In this document: piece by piece, positions 55,108-64,000 of the stretch
How the letters are laid out: each line of letters starts with the position of its first letter
How positions within the stretch are numbered: position 1 is the first letter of the stretch
Notes under the pieces: generated by a model
Database searches by the model: none
What the model saw: only the letters and a program-made list of their open reading frames with translations
What the model was told of the DNA's origin: nothing
Assembly: GCA_963580285.1 (NCBI GenBank)
Contig: OY757024.1
Span: 118,235,203 to 118,299,202, forward strand
DNA: 64,000 nucleotides
Reading direction: 5' to 3'
DNA from: Lucinisca nassula
Lineage: Eukaryota > Mollusca > Bivalvia > Lucinida > Lucinidae
Program-made: the position numbers and the translations under genes

Positions 55108-55510
55108 TTGTTCGTTCGTTCATCAGTCCACCAATGGACCCATCCATCCAAATACCCACTCACTTATCCCTCTCTATAGTGTACCCATCCATCCATCCAT
55201 CCATCCATCCATTGATCCGTGCTGAATGGCGAGGGGGCGAAGCAACTAGGTGGGCGAAACAACTAAGGTGGCGAAAGACAAAGCTTTTTGCGAGGAGGCG
55301 AAACAACTAGCGGTGCAAAATGAGGGCAAAACGACCAGGGAGAAACGGCTGGGTGGTGTATCTTGAGGGCATAGTATCTTGTTAACCCGCTAGCCAGAGG
55401 TAAAGAAGAAACTAGTTGGATAAACTGGGTGGGACCATAGAAAGACATCGAATCAGGCCCAAGCACTATCTCCATATCGATTGAACTAGCTCCTTGTCGA
55501 GAAAACTAGC
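55104..55510. repeat. CCAT microsatellite and GGCGAAACAACTAG-like repeats
   Basis: CCAT repeats occur near 55185-55215. From 55226, words like GGGCGAAACAACTA recur every 22-30 bp in degenerate form. Not a gene. Confidence 0.5.
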
Positions 55511-56014
55511 TCGGACAGTAATTTCGTCATAAGTCGCAACTTACGTAATCACGGCCATGTTTTTTTTTTTTTTTTTTTGCTTATTTCAAACTTTCCATGT
55601 TTCATTTCACTAGGGCCGTGCTTCTCGGGGGTGTGACGGGCGTACTTTGACGGAAAATGAACAATCATGGACCAAAATCTCCGTGTTGACACAAATTGAC
55701 AATTTTTCAAGTCCGTGATAAAACGTTTCCTTTCATTCATACTCCATCGCTGCAAATTTCCGTGGTAAATTCTAGCGGGTTACAAAGTTAAATCATTTTC
55801 ATGTGGAACTGCATTGCCCGATTTTTTTATAAATAGCTTACAAAGAAAAAATGGTGATACAATTCTTCTAGAACTACCTTTGTTAACCAGTTTCCTGGCG
55901 ATGGAGCTAGCTCGAGAGTTCCCGGATGTGTCGAGGGAACCAATGTCCATTGACTCATTTTCGAGCTAGTTCCCCTGATTACCACACGTGTAAATGTAAC
56001 GTTCTTGTTGTTTA
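55511..56014. other. No recognised feature
   Basis: Contains a T homopolymer near 55561-55578 and unassigned sequence. Confidence 0.3.
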
Positions 56015-56168
56015 TAGAAGCCTCTGTGGTGGTTACGCTATTCGTCTTGTAAACCAGGATCGCAGGATCGATCTCGGGCTTCTCTAGACTTTCGGATGAG
56101 TCTTTAAACCGAGGTCCTGTCTCCATACGAACTTAGCTGTTGGTGGGACGTTAAACTCAAACACCCAC
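56015..56168 (+). mobile_element. SINE with tRNA-Thr(TGT)-like head, copy 2
   Basis: AGAAGCCTCTGTGGTGG, loop CTTGTAA, CTCGGGCTTCT, tail GTGGGACGTTAAACTC. Colinear with 16606-16785. Confidence 0.7.
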
Positions 56169-57102
56169 TCACTCCTGTTGTTCATGGTTCGGTTATTTAC
56201 CTTTATGAGAACAGGCTTATTATCGTTATTTTATATTTATAGGAATGTGAGAACATATACTTTTCCCATAAACGTACAGTGTTTGGCATAAAATCCTGAT
56301 AATGATGAGACTGTTAATCAAAGGTCCTTCTACTTAATTGAGAGCGGGTCTTTCAGCCATATTGGCTTGGGGCCTACTATTGTGATACGGTGGAAAGCAT
56401 GGTAAGGATGGTTATATGTAACGATAAAATCTTTCAACAGTTTGATTCTTTTTTCGTATATCCAATGAGATTTACTTGGTGTTCGGAAGAATGGTCATGT
56501 AGTGCCTGAGATTTCTTAAATAAAGTGAAGTTTACACGGCGGCTTAATTGAGATAACAGTAGTTTGAGACAGATGAAGTTAATCTATAAGGACATATAGC
56601 AAAACCCCTTCTCTTCCCCCCCCCCCCCCCCCCACACACACACACAAAAACACTCTTTGCCACAGTATAGTTTAATTTAAGTTGGATATATCAGTGTTTG
56701 GGATTATGAGACTCAACCGCATGTTATTCAAAAGTATTTTACGAGGGGATGAAGTATAATGTTTCATGCATTAACATTTGTCTAGTTCCGAGGGAGGGTA
56801 CCTGATGCTCTGTCTTCAGGATTTCGGTTAGTTCATTCGTCGAGTCCTCATTGTTGTTTCATTTCTGAACTCGTTTGATTTCTGACTATACCAAGGCGGT
56901 TCTTCTGTTGTGGTATTTTACTGTCACTGTTTGCCTGTCTTTGCATGTATGTCCTGGTCTTATGCACTTACGAATGTAGCGCAACGTCTGATTGGATAGC
57001 GTAAAAACTTTGCGACATTATATTCTGCGATATACTATCGGAAACCCGACGTCATCAAATAACGTCGCTTTCCAGTGGATGGTATTTGGTTTTACGCAGC
57101 TC
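56169..57102. other. No recognised feature
   Basis: About 930 bp with a C tract (about 56617-56632) and no defensible gene or repeat. Confidence 0.3.
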
Positions 57103-57300
57103 ACTTTTACCCGACATTGAGATGAAATGACTTCTCAAGCCCTGTCGCCCAATGAAACCAATAGGGTTTATAAGCATGGACGTGCCGACTCACACCTCTT
57201 CGCCTGGGCAGGCTTAGATCCTCTAAGTGGTTAACCAGTACTCGTGTGCAATCGGTTTCAGCTCTGCGTGGAAGCATCATGCAGCCCATGTATTTCTTCG
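57103..57300 (-). mobile_element. SINE-G, tail missing
   Basis: Antisense body and part of the head. Flanked by GGTATTTGGTTTTACG and GGTTTTGGTATTACGG, possibly the target duplication. Confidence 0.75.
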
Positions 57301-57450
57301 AAGGTTTTGGTATTACGGTCTATTTATATTTTGCCACTTTTTTCGACTTTTGAACATAGCCATTTTTTAGAATTTAAATAGCATGAAAGTACATTACAGT
57401 TGATACATGTTACTTGTGTACGCCACTCCTCTTACAATGTCTTACCAATT

Positions 57451-57686
57451 GAGCCCCGGCAAGCGAATTTGTGTCTTCGAGCATTCCGTCATGACAAATT
57501 TTAACTGGGCATGCCCAGCTATTCAGAGGGGCCAGGGATATGGCTTTCTCTCTAAAGGTTCCTCTTGATTCACTGCTTGTATGAGCGAGCAACAAAGGTT
57601 CTGGCGAGACTGCGCGGATGCGCAGGCTCGCCTGAACCTTCGCTGCTCGCATAGGCGATAAGTACCAAAATCGCTTGACGGGGCCT
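57451..57686. mobile_element. 236-bp MITE, copy 2, 4-bp target duplication
   Basis: AATT precedes and follows. Ends GAGCCCCGGCAAGCGAATTT and AAATCGCTTGACGGGGCCT. The hairpin is retained. Confidence 0.8.
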
Positions 57687-57719
57687 AATTAATTTGAAAC
57701 TTTTCAGGCCCTTTTGCTA

Positions 57720-57910
57720 TTATCTGTAGAAAGGCATCTGGTTTTGGTATTATCCTATTTGTTTTTTAAGAAATAGATCGTATATTGAGTAAAAATCATA
57801 GTTTGGAGGTCAGTTGTAAAATAGATCAAATCACGAGCGCGTAGCGCGTGATTTGTTTACTTACAACTGACCGACAAACTGTGATTTATTACTCAACAAA
57901 TCACAGACTA
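57720..57910. repeat. Foldback palindrome
   Basis: GAGGTCAGTTGTAAAATAGA faces TTACTTACAACTGACCGACA, centred on CACGAGCGCGTAGCGCGTG. The outer arms extend to TTGAGTAAAAATCA / TGATTTATTACTCAA. Confidence 0.7.
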
Positions 57911-58249
57911 GAGCGGATCTATTTCGATTCTAACACGCAAAAATCGGAAAAATGGTGTTAATAATTGTTTCCTTCAAATTCTAACACAAGAAATGCCGCA
58001 AAAATTATTGACTATAACACATGCATTTATGTCCTTTTGTAACGTTTTTGTGTGAGGAAGTGACGTTACACGGTCCAATGTCTATGAATCTATGAATGAC
58101 GTCATAAATTGGCAGCTTAATGACGTCACTCGGCCTACCCTTACGCCCCGTGATTTTCTGCATAATAAAACACAATTCCTTTCCATTGCCTATATAGGCG
58201 CGCTGTGTTAGAATTTGTCACATTTTTCAACTTTTGAACTTTGCCATTT
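57911..58249. other. No recognised feature
   Basis: Unassigned sequence. Confidence 0.3.
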
Positions 58250-58418
58250 CTGTCCGTAGTCATATCTGCCCGACTCCATGAGGCGGGTCTTACGTGTACC
58301 CGCAATCTATATTTTGAGCAGGAATAAATATAACAATTTTTCGTCATAAAATCTTTTTATTTTTTCGACGAAAAAAAGTACTAGATCTATGTATTTGTGT
58401 AGGCGTGTTTTCGGTATT
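58250..58418. mobile_element. H-element, right half
   Basis: GACTCCATGAGGCGGGTCTTACG to GTGTAGGCGTGTTTTCG. The left hairpin arm is mostly lost. Confidence 0.65.
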
Positions 58419-58512
58419 TTTGGGACATCTTGTCGAGCCTCTATAGAATAAAATAATGTTTTTTCTTTTGTACTCATTAAGTCTAGTACACAGAACAGAG
58501 CATTTCAAAGTT

Positions 58513-58806
58513 TTGTTTGTTTTTGCTGGAGTTGAGGTTTTTCGTCCCCGTCAACATTATTTACGTCATTTTAGAAACGTTGCTGCCAATTTTGCGAGGT
58601 TTTTACCCGACATTGAGTTAAAATAATACCTCAAACCTGCAGCCAAAACCAACCAAAAGGCTTTATATGTAGGGACGGTCCAACTCGCACCACTTTGCCT
58701 AGGCAGGACTAGTGACCCCTTAGGCGGTTTACCAGTACTGATGTGCGGTCGGTTTCATCTCTGCGTGGAAGCATCATGCAGCTCAATCTATTTCTCCCAG
58801 CCTCGA
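58513..58806 (-). mobile_element. SINE-G, diverged
   Basis: Antisense; GAGTTGAGGTTTTTCGTCC to CTCCCAGCCTCGATT. Confidence 0.75.
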
Positions 58807-58829
58807 TTTCAAGATAAAAGCACAAAACC

Positions 58830-58961
58830 TCCCAAAATTTTTCTTTCCCAAATATATATGGGTCTCTAGGCTATGAAAAGAATTCTCTTTGGGCTCAACT
58901 GCGAGTTCGATTTAGCCACAGTAATCGAGCCATCCTTCTTCGAGCTATCAAGACTTCACTG
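58830..58961. mobile_element. Pogo-like MITE, 3' fragment
   Basis: Ends GAGCTATCAAGACTTCACTG just before the TA that opens the next full copy, so two elements are abutted at the same TA. Confidence 0.6.
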
Positions 58962-58963
58962 TA

Positions 58964-59309
58964 CAGTCGAACTTCAATGGCTCGAACACCTTTGGGACCA
59001 TGAAAATCTTTTCGAGACAGGGGTAGTTCGAGCCACTGAGGGCTACTGCCAGGAGGCATAACAAATTACTTTTGGACATCTTTTGGGTGCTCTATAATGA
59101 AAATGTATGTTGTGTGTACTCATTAGAATCGCCTCAATGAGGCGATTCTAATGAGTACACTCAGCATACATTTGCAAGATAAAAGACGAAAATCTCCTAA
59201 ATTATCCCCCATTATTTCTTATGTAGAGGAATAACCTAGGGACTCAAAACGGGTTCGACTCAGCCATGGTATACGAGCCATCGGTGTTTGAGCCATCGAA
59301 GTTCTACTG
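58964..59309. mobile_element. Pogo-like MITE, full length (346 bp)
   Basis: TA at 58962-58963 and 59310-59311. Internal hairpin at about 59107-59167. Confidence 0.85.
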
Positions 59310-59382
59310 TATTTAGATCTCAGTAAGCGCCATGATGCCGCCAAAAAGAAAGCCATTTTTTTTTAAAACTGATTCTTTCTTT

Positions 59383-59492
59383 GTTCATCTCAATGTCGGG
59401 TAAAAGTCGCACAAAATTGGGAGCAACGTCTCCAAAAATGACCTGTACAGTGTTGACGGGAAAGTTAAACCTCAAATCAAACAAGCAAACCT
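59383..59492 (+). mobile_element. SINE-G 3' fragment
   Basis: CATCTCAATGTCGGGTAAAAG to GGGAAAGTTAAACCTC with AAAC/AAGC end. Confidence 0.75.
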
Positions 59493-60162
59493 TTCCTTGT
59501 GTACTTATCAAGACAACATTGTCATCTACGTGACTGTGCAGTGTGAACAGAGTCAGCGTTGTGAACAACAGTCAAACCTCCTCCATGCAAAAAGGAGAAA
59601 GTATCCAGAATGGACACACAGGCTGGTCTGAGTCTTATGTGTGCACAGAGGTTAAAGGCATCCAAACATCGCTTGTCATTTTTAAATGTCACATCGTAGT
59701 TGCATTCCATATAATATTGTATTTACATGTAATGGCAGACAGAACTATTATATTGTCATTTTAAGGGTTTCTTAATTAAATATACATGATAATTCAATCA
59801 CAATAAATGCTAAAAACAATATATAATTTTCCATGATTTTTATTCCATGTAGCGGAATTAATTTACATGTATATAAAATATAGTCGTGGGACACATATAG
59901 GTGTAGGCTGCGTTGAATATTCTATGCATTCCAATGCATGTCTGAGAACTTCAATATGTAGTCACGTGTTGCATGTGCACACCAATGTATGCGCATATGC
60001 CACATAAATCATTGCTTCATATGTTTTAGAAGTAAGCTATTTTTGTTATCATTTTGTTCGCCTTTGCTTGGCATTTACTTTTAAAAGTTAATATATCATA
60101 ATATACTATATTTTTAAATGAGACGCCTCGAGCGAAGCTATGTCTTGGGGCTTGTGAGCACG
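59493..60162. other. No recognised feature
   Basis: AT-rich; no gene or shared repeat identified. Confidence 0.3.
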
Positions 60163-60225
60163 GCGAAGACTCCGACCAGCCTGCGCAGTTGCGCAGGCTG
60201 ATCGAAGTCTTCGCTGCGTGCTACC
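60163..60225. repeat. Hairpin, GCGCAGGCTG type
   Basis: AGCACGGCGAAGACTCCGA faces TCGAAGTCTTCGCTGCGTGCT around CAGCCTGCGCAGTTGCGCAGGCTG, with small mismatches. Confidence 0.75.
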
Positions 60226-60898
60226 TGGTTATCCATGCAGACAGTGAAGGGCGTGTTCAGCGCGAGTGTGTACGGAGATTGATTTGAGCCTTGGCTGAGT
60301 TTCTTGTCTCAAAGCCATTTTTCGCCTGTCTCGGCTCAGAGAGTGATCGGTCTTCATTTGTTATCATATTTTATTATTTAAATTTAAATGTTGCATAACT
60401 GAGGCATGGAACTAAAAAATGATTTATAATTTCATGAAACCTGGCACACATTCATTAGAAAAGAACGACCCCTAACGCAAATATTGCCCGACATCTTAAA
60501 TGATATCTTGTTCTTTTTAACAGCAATCGCGATATATTTCTGTCTAGAGTCGCTCATGTACACTTATTTCGCAGGCTTATCAGCAACTTGTGATATTTCC
60601 AACTTTACTGTCAAGCTATTTGAACAAATAAAAGTTCATATTCATGTTCAAATTCTTGGTCAGACTCAGATTTAAATTCGAATTCACTGAATTAAATTTT
60701 GATTTGACTTTCTTTTTGAATTTGAGTTTCTTTTTGTGTTTTTATTTTTAATTTAAATTGATTTCAACTTGCTCTTGGGGTGGTCAGAACACAGTTTTTT
60801 CCCATTCATCCCTAACCTTCTTACGTATATTCAAAGGAAGTAAATTAGAATTTGGAAACAACCAAACAGGCGTTTAAACATAACCCACTTACACACAT
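60226..60898. other. No recognised feature
   Basis: AT-rich; short open frames only. Confidence 0.3.
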
Positions 60899-61070
60899 TC
60901 ACCATATTTGCATTATTTCCTGGCTCCCAGCTTGCACATTGTCAATATTAGAAAAACAGGTAACCAGACCCCCCCCCCTGACCTTGAAAAGTCAGGGGGG
61001 TCTGGTTACCTGTTTTTCCAACACTGATAACATTCAGACCAGGAACCAGCCAATAATGCAAATAAGGTGA
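60899..61070. mobile_element. Hairpin MITE, copy 2
   Basis: Colinear in reverse with 7202-7365, with an expanded C run in the left hairpin arm. Confidence 0.8.
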
Positions 61071-61362
61071 ATAGCGTAGATCCCGATAAGGTGGCTCATT
61101 ATGAATTAACTCATCTGGATTTTCACTTTTTGGGCAGATATTGGGTCTGGTCTACAGTGTTGAAATAGCTAAATATTTTGGGACTGCTAAGAAAAAAAAA
61201 AACACGTATACAGTAATTTGTTAGAACACTTGAGACTTCTGTGTGCCTGTTGAATATAGTAGCTAACCCTTGTGAGAGGCAGAGACAAATACTTCTTCCA
61301 CAGACTTCTATAGTAAATATACTGTAACGAATACGTGTATTAAGCCCGGCTCCCTCAACTTT
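61071..61362. other. No recognised feature
   Basis: Unassigned sequence. Confidence 0.3.
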
Positions 61363-61424
61363 CAAATAAAAATAAAAAAATGAGTTCCTTTAAGAGCAAT
61401 GAAAACATTCATAAGAAAGAAGAT

Positions 61425-61470
61425 GGGTCATACTACGTAGTTTCGGCTAATAAAGCCTCATCAGTGACTC
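61425..61470 (-). ncRNA. Hammerhead ribozyme, type I (downstream copy)
   Basis: Minus strand: stem I GTCA/TGAC, CTGATGA (61458-61464), stem II GGCT..AGCC (61445-61457), GAAA (61441-61444), stem III ACT-ACGT-AGT, cleavage after A (61431). All core positions agree with the hammerhead consensus; the very short stem III is characteristic of the retroelement type. Confidence 0.85.
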
Positions 61471-61807
61471 TGTAATGATCCGGCAACGAAAGCCAGAGGA
61501 AGCATACTGCAATTTTGCGAATTTTGAATAGGCAGTCGATTCAAAGACTGATATAAATCAAAATGGGGTCCAAATAATTAAAAACCTGTCTAGAATATGA
61601 GTCTAAACCAATAATTTATTTATGATTTCTCAGAATATTCACGCTGATCTCAAAGGACCAAACGTAATATATAAACTGCACTATGGTTGATGTACGGGGA
61701 GACGTTTAACGGCCGCCACACGGCACAGCACCAGCTGCAGTGAAGGCAAATAAAAATCAAAAATGAGTTCCTTTAAGAGCAATGAAAACATTCATAAGAA
61801 AAAAGAT

Positions 61808-61853
61808 GGGTCATACTACGTAGTTTCGGCTAATAAAGCCTCATCAGTGACCC
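61808..61853 (-). ncRNA. Hammerhead ribozyme, type I (upstream copy)
   Basis: The same core (CTGATGA at 61841-61847, GAAA at 61824-61827), stem II and stem III as the other copy, with a fully paired 6-bp stem I GGGTCA/TGACCC. Cleavage is expected between 61814 and 61813. Confidence 0.88.
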
Positions 61854-61872
61854 TGTAATGATCCGACAACGA

Positions 61873-62025
61873 AAGCCTCCAAAGACTCCTATGTCTGCCA
61901 CCAAATTAGAGAGCATTCACTAGCATATACCCAAGAGGATCGTGACAAGCATTGTATGGCACGTTTTTCCTCCATACACCGATAGGTAACAGTAATCGAA
62001 CAAGCACGATAACACTATCTCTGAT
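61873..62025. other. No recognised feature
   Basis: Short spacer. Confidence 0.3.
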
Positions 62026-62343
62026 CGGCCCCGCCTATCGGGGCTGAAAGAAATATGTGGGCTTCATGATTCTTCCACATAGAGCTGAAACCGACCGTAC
62101 ACTAGTACTGGTAAACCGCTTAGAGGCTCTAAGCCTGTCCAGGCAAAGCGGTGCGAGTCGGACGTCCGACGGTCCATGCTTATAAACCCTATTGGTTTCA
62201 TTGGGTGACAGGGCTTGAGATGTCCTTTCATCTCAAAGGCTGCTGAAATTCCTACAAAATTGGAACCAATGTCTCCAAAATAACTTATACAGTGTTGACG
62301 ACGGGGACGTAAAACCTCAAAGCAAACAAACAAACAAACAAAC
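62026..62343 (+). mobile_element. SINE-G, full length
   Basis: Head CCCCGCCTATCGGGGC; tail GACGACGGGGACGTAAAACC with five AAAC units. Confidence 0.85.
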
Positions 62344-62430
62344 ACTACCTCTGCCTTCTCGGCCATGCCAAGACAACAGTGCGATTGGAGAAGAATATAC
62401 TGTTTTTTTTATTTTTTATTATTTTTTTTA

Positions 62431-62930
62431 TAGGCAACAAAGGGAGCGCTCGGCGAGCGGCCGTTGTTGAACGCTGCTCTAAGTAGGCAACAAAGTCAGC
62501 GATCGGCGGGCGGCCGCGTTGTTGAATGCTCATCTGAGTAGGCAACAAAGTGACCGCTCGGTGGGCGGCCGTGTTGTTGAACGCTCCTCTGAGAAGGCAA
62601 CAAAGTGAGCGCTCGGCGGGCGGCCGTGTTGTTGGACGCTCCTCTGAGTAGGCAACAAAGTGAGCGCTCGGCGGGCGGCCGTGTTGTTGAACGCTCCTCT
62701 GAGAAGGCAACAAAGTGAGCGCTCGGCGGGCGGCCGTGTTGTTGGACGCTCCTCTGAGTAGGCAACAAAGTGAGCGCTCGGCGGGCGGCCGTGTTGTTGG
62801 ACGCTCCTCTGAGAATGGAACAAAGTGAGCGCTCGGCGGGCGGCCGTGTTGTTGGACGCTCCTCTGAGTAGGCAACAAAGTGAGCGATCGGCGGGCAGCC
62901 GCGCTTTTAAACGCTCCTCTGGACTTCAAA
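62431..62930. repeat. 55-bp GC-rich minisatellite, about 9 units
   Basis: The unit starts AGGCAACAAAGTGAGCGCTC and contains GGCGGGCGGCCGTGTTGTTG. Units alternate between GAGTA and GAGAA endings, so the recent amplification step involved pairs (110 bp). The outermost units are more diverged. The open frames across it are artefacts. Confidence 0.92.
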
Positions 62931-63012
62931 AGAAGTAAAAGTCTCGTAGACATCAGAAGATGAAGCTTCTTCGCTTAGTATTTTTTTGTCGATTAACCAT
63001 CAATCCATTAGG

Positions 63013-63280
63013 CAAACACGCCTATACAAATACATTGCCACCTTTATCGCCGAAAAAATGAAAATTTTATGATGAAAAATTGTGATATTTTTCTTATTTC
63101 TGCTCAAAATATTGATTGTGGGCACTCGTTAGAACCGCCTCATCGAGGCGGTTCTAACGAGTACCCACAATCTATATTTTAGAGCAGAAATAAGAAAAAA
63201 TAATTTATACCACCGGAAACCCCAGTTTAACTATATAAAAGTGGGGTTCAAGGAGGACAAAATTATATAGGCGTGTTTTC
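63013..63280. mobile_element. H-element, full length, best preserved
   Basis: Termini AAACACGCCTATACAAAT and TATATAGGCGTGTTTTC. The hairpin (about 63095-63190) pairs over roughly 45 bp per arm around CCGCCTCATCGAGGCGG. Confidence 0.85.
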
Positions 63281-63398
63281 GTGATGCGTCCAAAAACACT
63301 ACAAATGTTCATGTGAAAAATGTCAGTTTACTGCCTGAAAAGAAATTGTATCGTTTACGCGTATAATCGAAATGTACCTGTGGGTCCCATTTTCACTT

Positions 63399-63608
63399 AA
63401 CCCTTGTTCTGTTGAGCCCGGATATGCCTTTTCTTTGAAATAATGTAGATCCAGATCAGATGGCTTCTAAAGAAGCCATCTGATCAGGATCTACATTGTT
63501 TGTCATTCAGATTGTGAATTTGTTGTAATAATTTGCTACAGGTAATCTGATTGGTTGATAATCGGTAGTGGGTGTGGCATATATGAATATTCAGCAGGAC
63601 AAGGGTTA
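63399..63608. mobile_element. PiggyBac-like MITE, well preserved
   Basis: TTAACCCTTGTTCTGTTGA and TCAGCAGGACAAGGGTTAA form the ends including the TTAA target. The hairpin GTAGATCCAGATCAGATGGC / GCCATCTGATCAGGATCTAC is nearly perfect. Confidence 0.8.
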
Positions 63609-63768
63609 AAAAAGGTGCACCAGTCAAGGAAATCAATCAAAATTTTCGTGCGGGAACTACGCACATATATTGCATTTCACGTCACGCATTTTCCTGAAAG
63701 TCTCGTGACCTCGACTTCTTACGAATGATCGATAACACATTCGACGACAGACTTCAAACAAAGATCGA

Positions 63769-63975
63769 TCACATTTGTCGCAAAGGTCGATCTGGTTTCG
63801 TTTTTGAAGGATGACACATGAAACTCATGCCGACATTGTCAACGTAAAGAGCTAAGGTAGAATCATACCCTACATGTATGCGCTTGATGCCATGAAGTCT
63901 TCTTATTTTAATATCATATTTTTTCTCGCCTCTTCGAAGATCATAGTACTGAAAACCCTGAAGGGTCGATTGACT
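63769..63975 (-). CDS. Candidate terminal coding exon, product unknown
   Basis: On the minus strand a pyrimidine tract (TTTTTGTTTTTTCTTGCACC) and CTCAG at 63976-63980 give a strong acceptor, followed by 68 codons and TGA at 63769-63771, in phase 0. The peptide (SQSTLQGFQYYDLRRGEKKY.. and ..HVGYDSTLALYVDNVGMSF) is non-repetitive with ordinary composition, unlike nearby junk frames. I cannot name the family. Upstream exons would lie beyond the window. Confidence 0.5.
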   Translation of the reverse strand, partial: SQSTLQGFQYYDLRRGEKKYDIKIRRLHGIKRIHVGYDSTLALYVDNVGMSFMCHPSKTKPDRPLRQM

Positions 63976-64000
63976 CTGAGGGTGCAAGAAAAAACAAAAA

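Larger units (their letters stand above)
61363..61872 (-). mobile_element. Retrozyme: two hammerhead ribozymes in a 383-bp repeat
   Basis: About 125 bp is directly repeated (61363-61488 and 61747-61872), giving 1.33 copies of a 383-bp monomer. Each repeat contains a hammerhead ribozyme on the minus strand. A minus-strand transcript would be cut at 61813/61814 and at 61430/61431, releasing exactly 383 nt. No protein is encoded. The architecture fits metazoan retrozymes and the long terminal repeats of Penelope-like elements. Confidence 0.85.

Noticed and set aside
62345..62953. A 202-residue repetitive frame and overlapping relatives
   Set aside because: They follow the 55-bp minisatellite; three frames are equally open.

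Overview
This is an animal nuclear genome window made almost entirely of repeats. The landscape (tRNA-headed SINEs, hairpin-rich MITEs, a DD34D mariner, hammerhead-bearing retroelements, and tandem motifs of a type I associate with bivalve genomes) suggests a mollusc, probably a bivalve. That is inference; no marker gene fixes the species. No bacterial-type operon, rRNA, intact tRNA gene or CRISPR array was seen. Only two stretches look like host protein-coding exons: 11938-12381 (+, ending at a splice donor) and 63769-63975 (-, starting at a splice acceptor and ending in a stop). I recognise neither protein. Most other long open frames are translations of microsatellites or minisatellites.

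Names used below. SINE-G: a roughly 300-bp SINE-like family with a GC-rich hairpin head (CCCCGCCCAT..GGGGCTTG) and a tail ending GACGTTAAACCTCAAATCAAAC. SINE-T: a family with a tRNA-Thr(GGT)-like head and a related tail (GGCCGTTAAACTCCAATAC). Other SINEs have tRNA-Met-, Lys- and Thr(TGT)-like heads. H-element: a roughly 260-bp MITE with AACACGCCTATA ends around a long hairpin whose core is GTTAGAACCGCCTC/GAGGCGGTTCTAAC. Pogo-like MITE: a 345-bp element with CAGTCGAAC ends and TA target duplications. PiggyBac-like MITE: TTAA-flanked elements with CCCT..AGGG ends.

Layout. 1-11 kb: MITEs, SINEs and a 24-bp minisatellite. 11.3-14.5 kb: candidate exon, with a Harbinger-like MITE just inside its intron, then H-elements and a MITE filled with small palindromes. 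14.5-20.3 kb: SINEs, a LINE 3' remnant and a 236-bp MITE. 20.35-51.21 kb: one giant, degenerate palindrome centred near 36.4 kb. Its outer arms are unique sequence plus SINEs; its interior is about 20 kb of TAG/CTA trinucleotide arrays. Inside the left arm is a roughly 5.2-kb tandem duplication (unit A about 26.75-31.54 kb, unit B about 31.54-36.0 kb). Each unit and each arm carries private insertions, and its partner supplies the empty site: mariner and a SINE fragment in A; SINE-G, a short repeat and a hammerhead-ribozyme element in B; SINE-T and a 7.2-kb insertion in the right arm. 51-64 kb: more SINEs and MITEs, a two-ribozyme retrozyme at 61.4-61.9 kb, a 55-bp minisatellite and the second candidate exon.

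The strongest observations are the hammerhead-ribozyme retroelements, the giant palindrome with its internal insertion chronology, and a hairpin core that recurs in otherwise unrelated MITE families.
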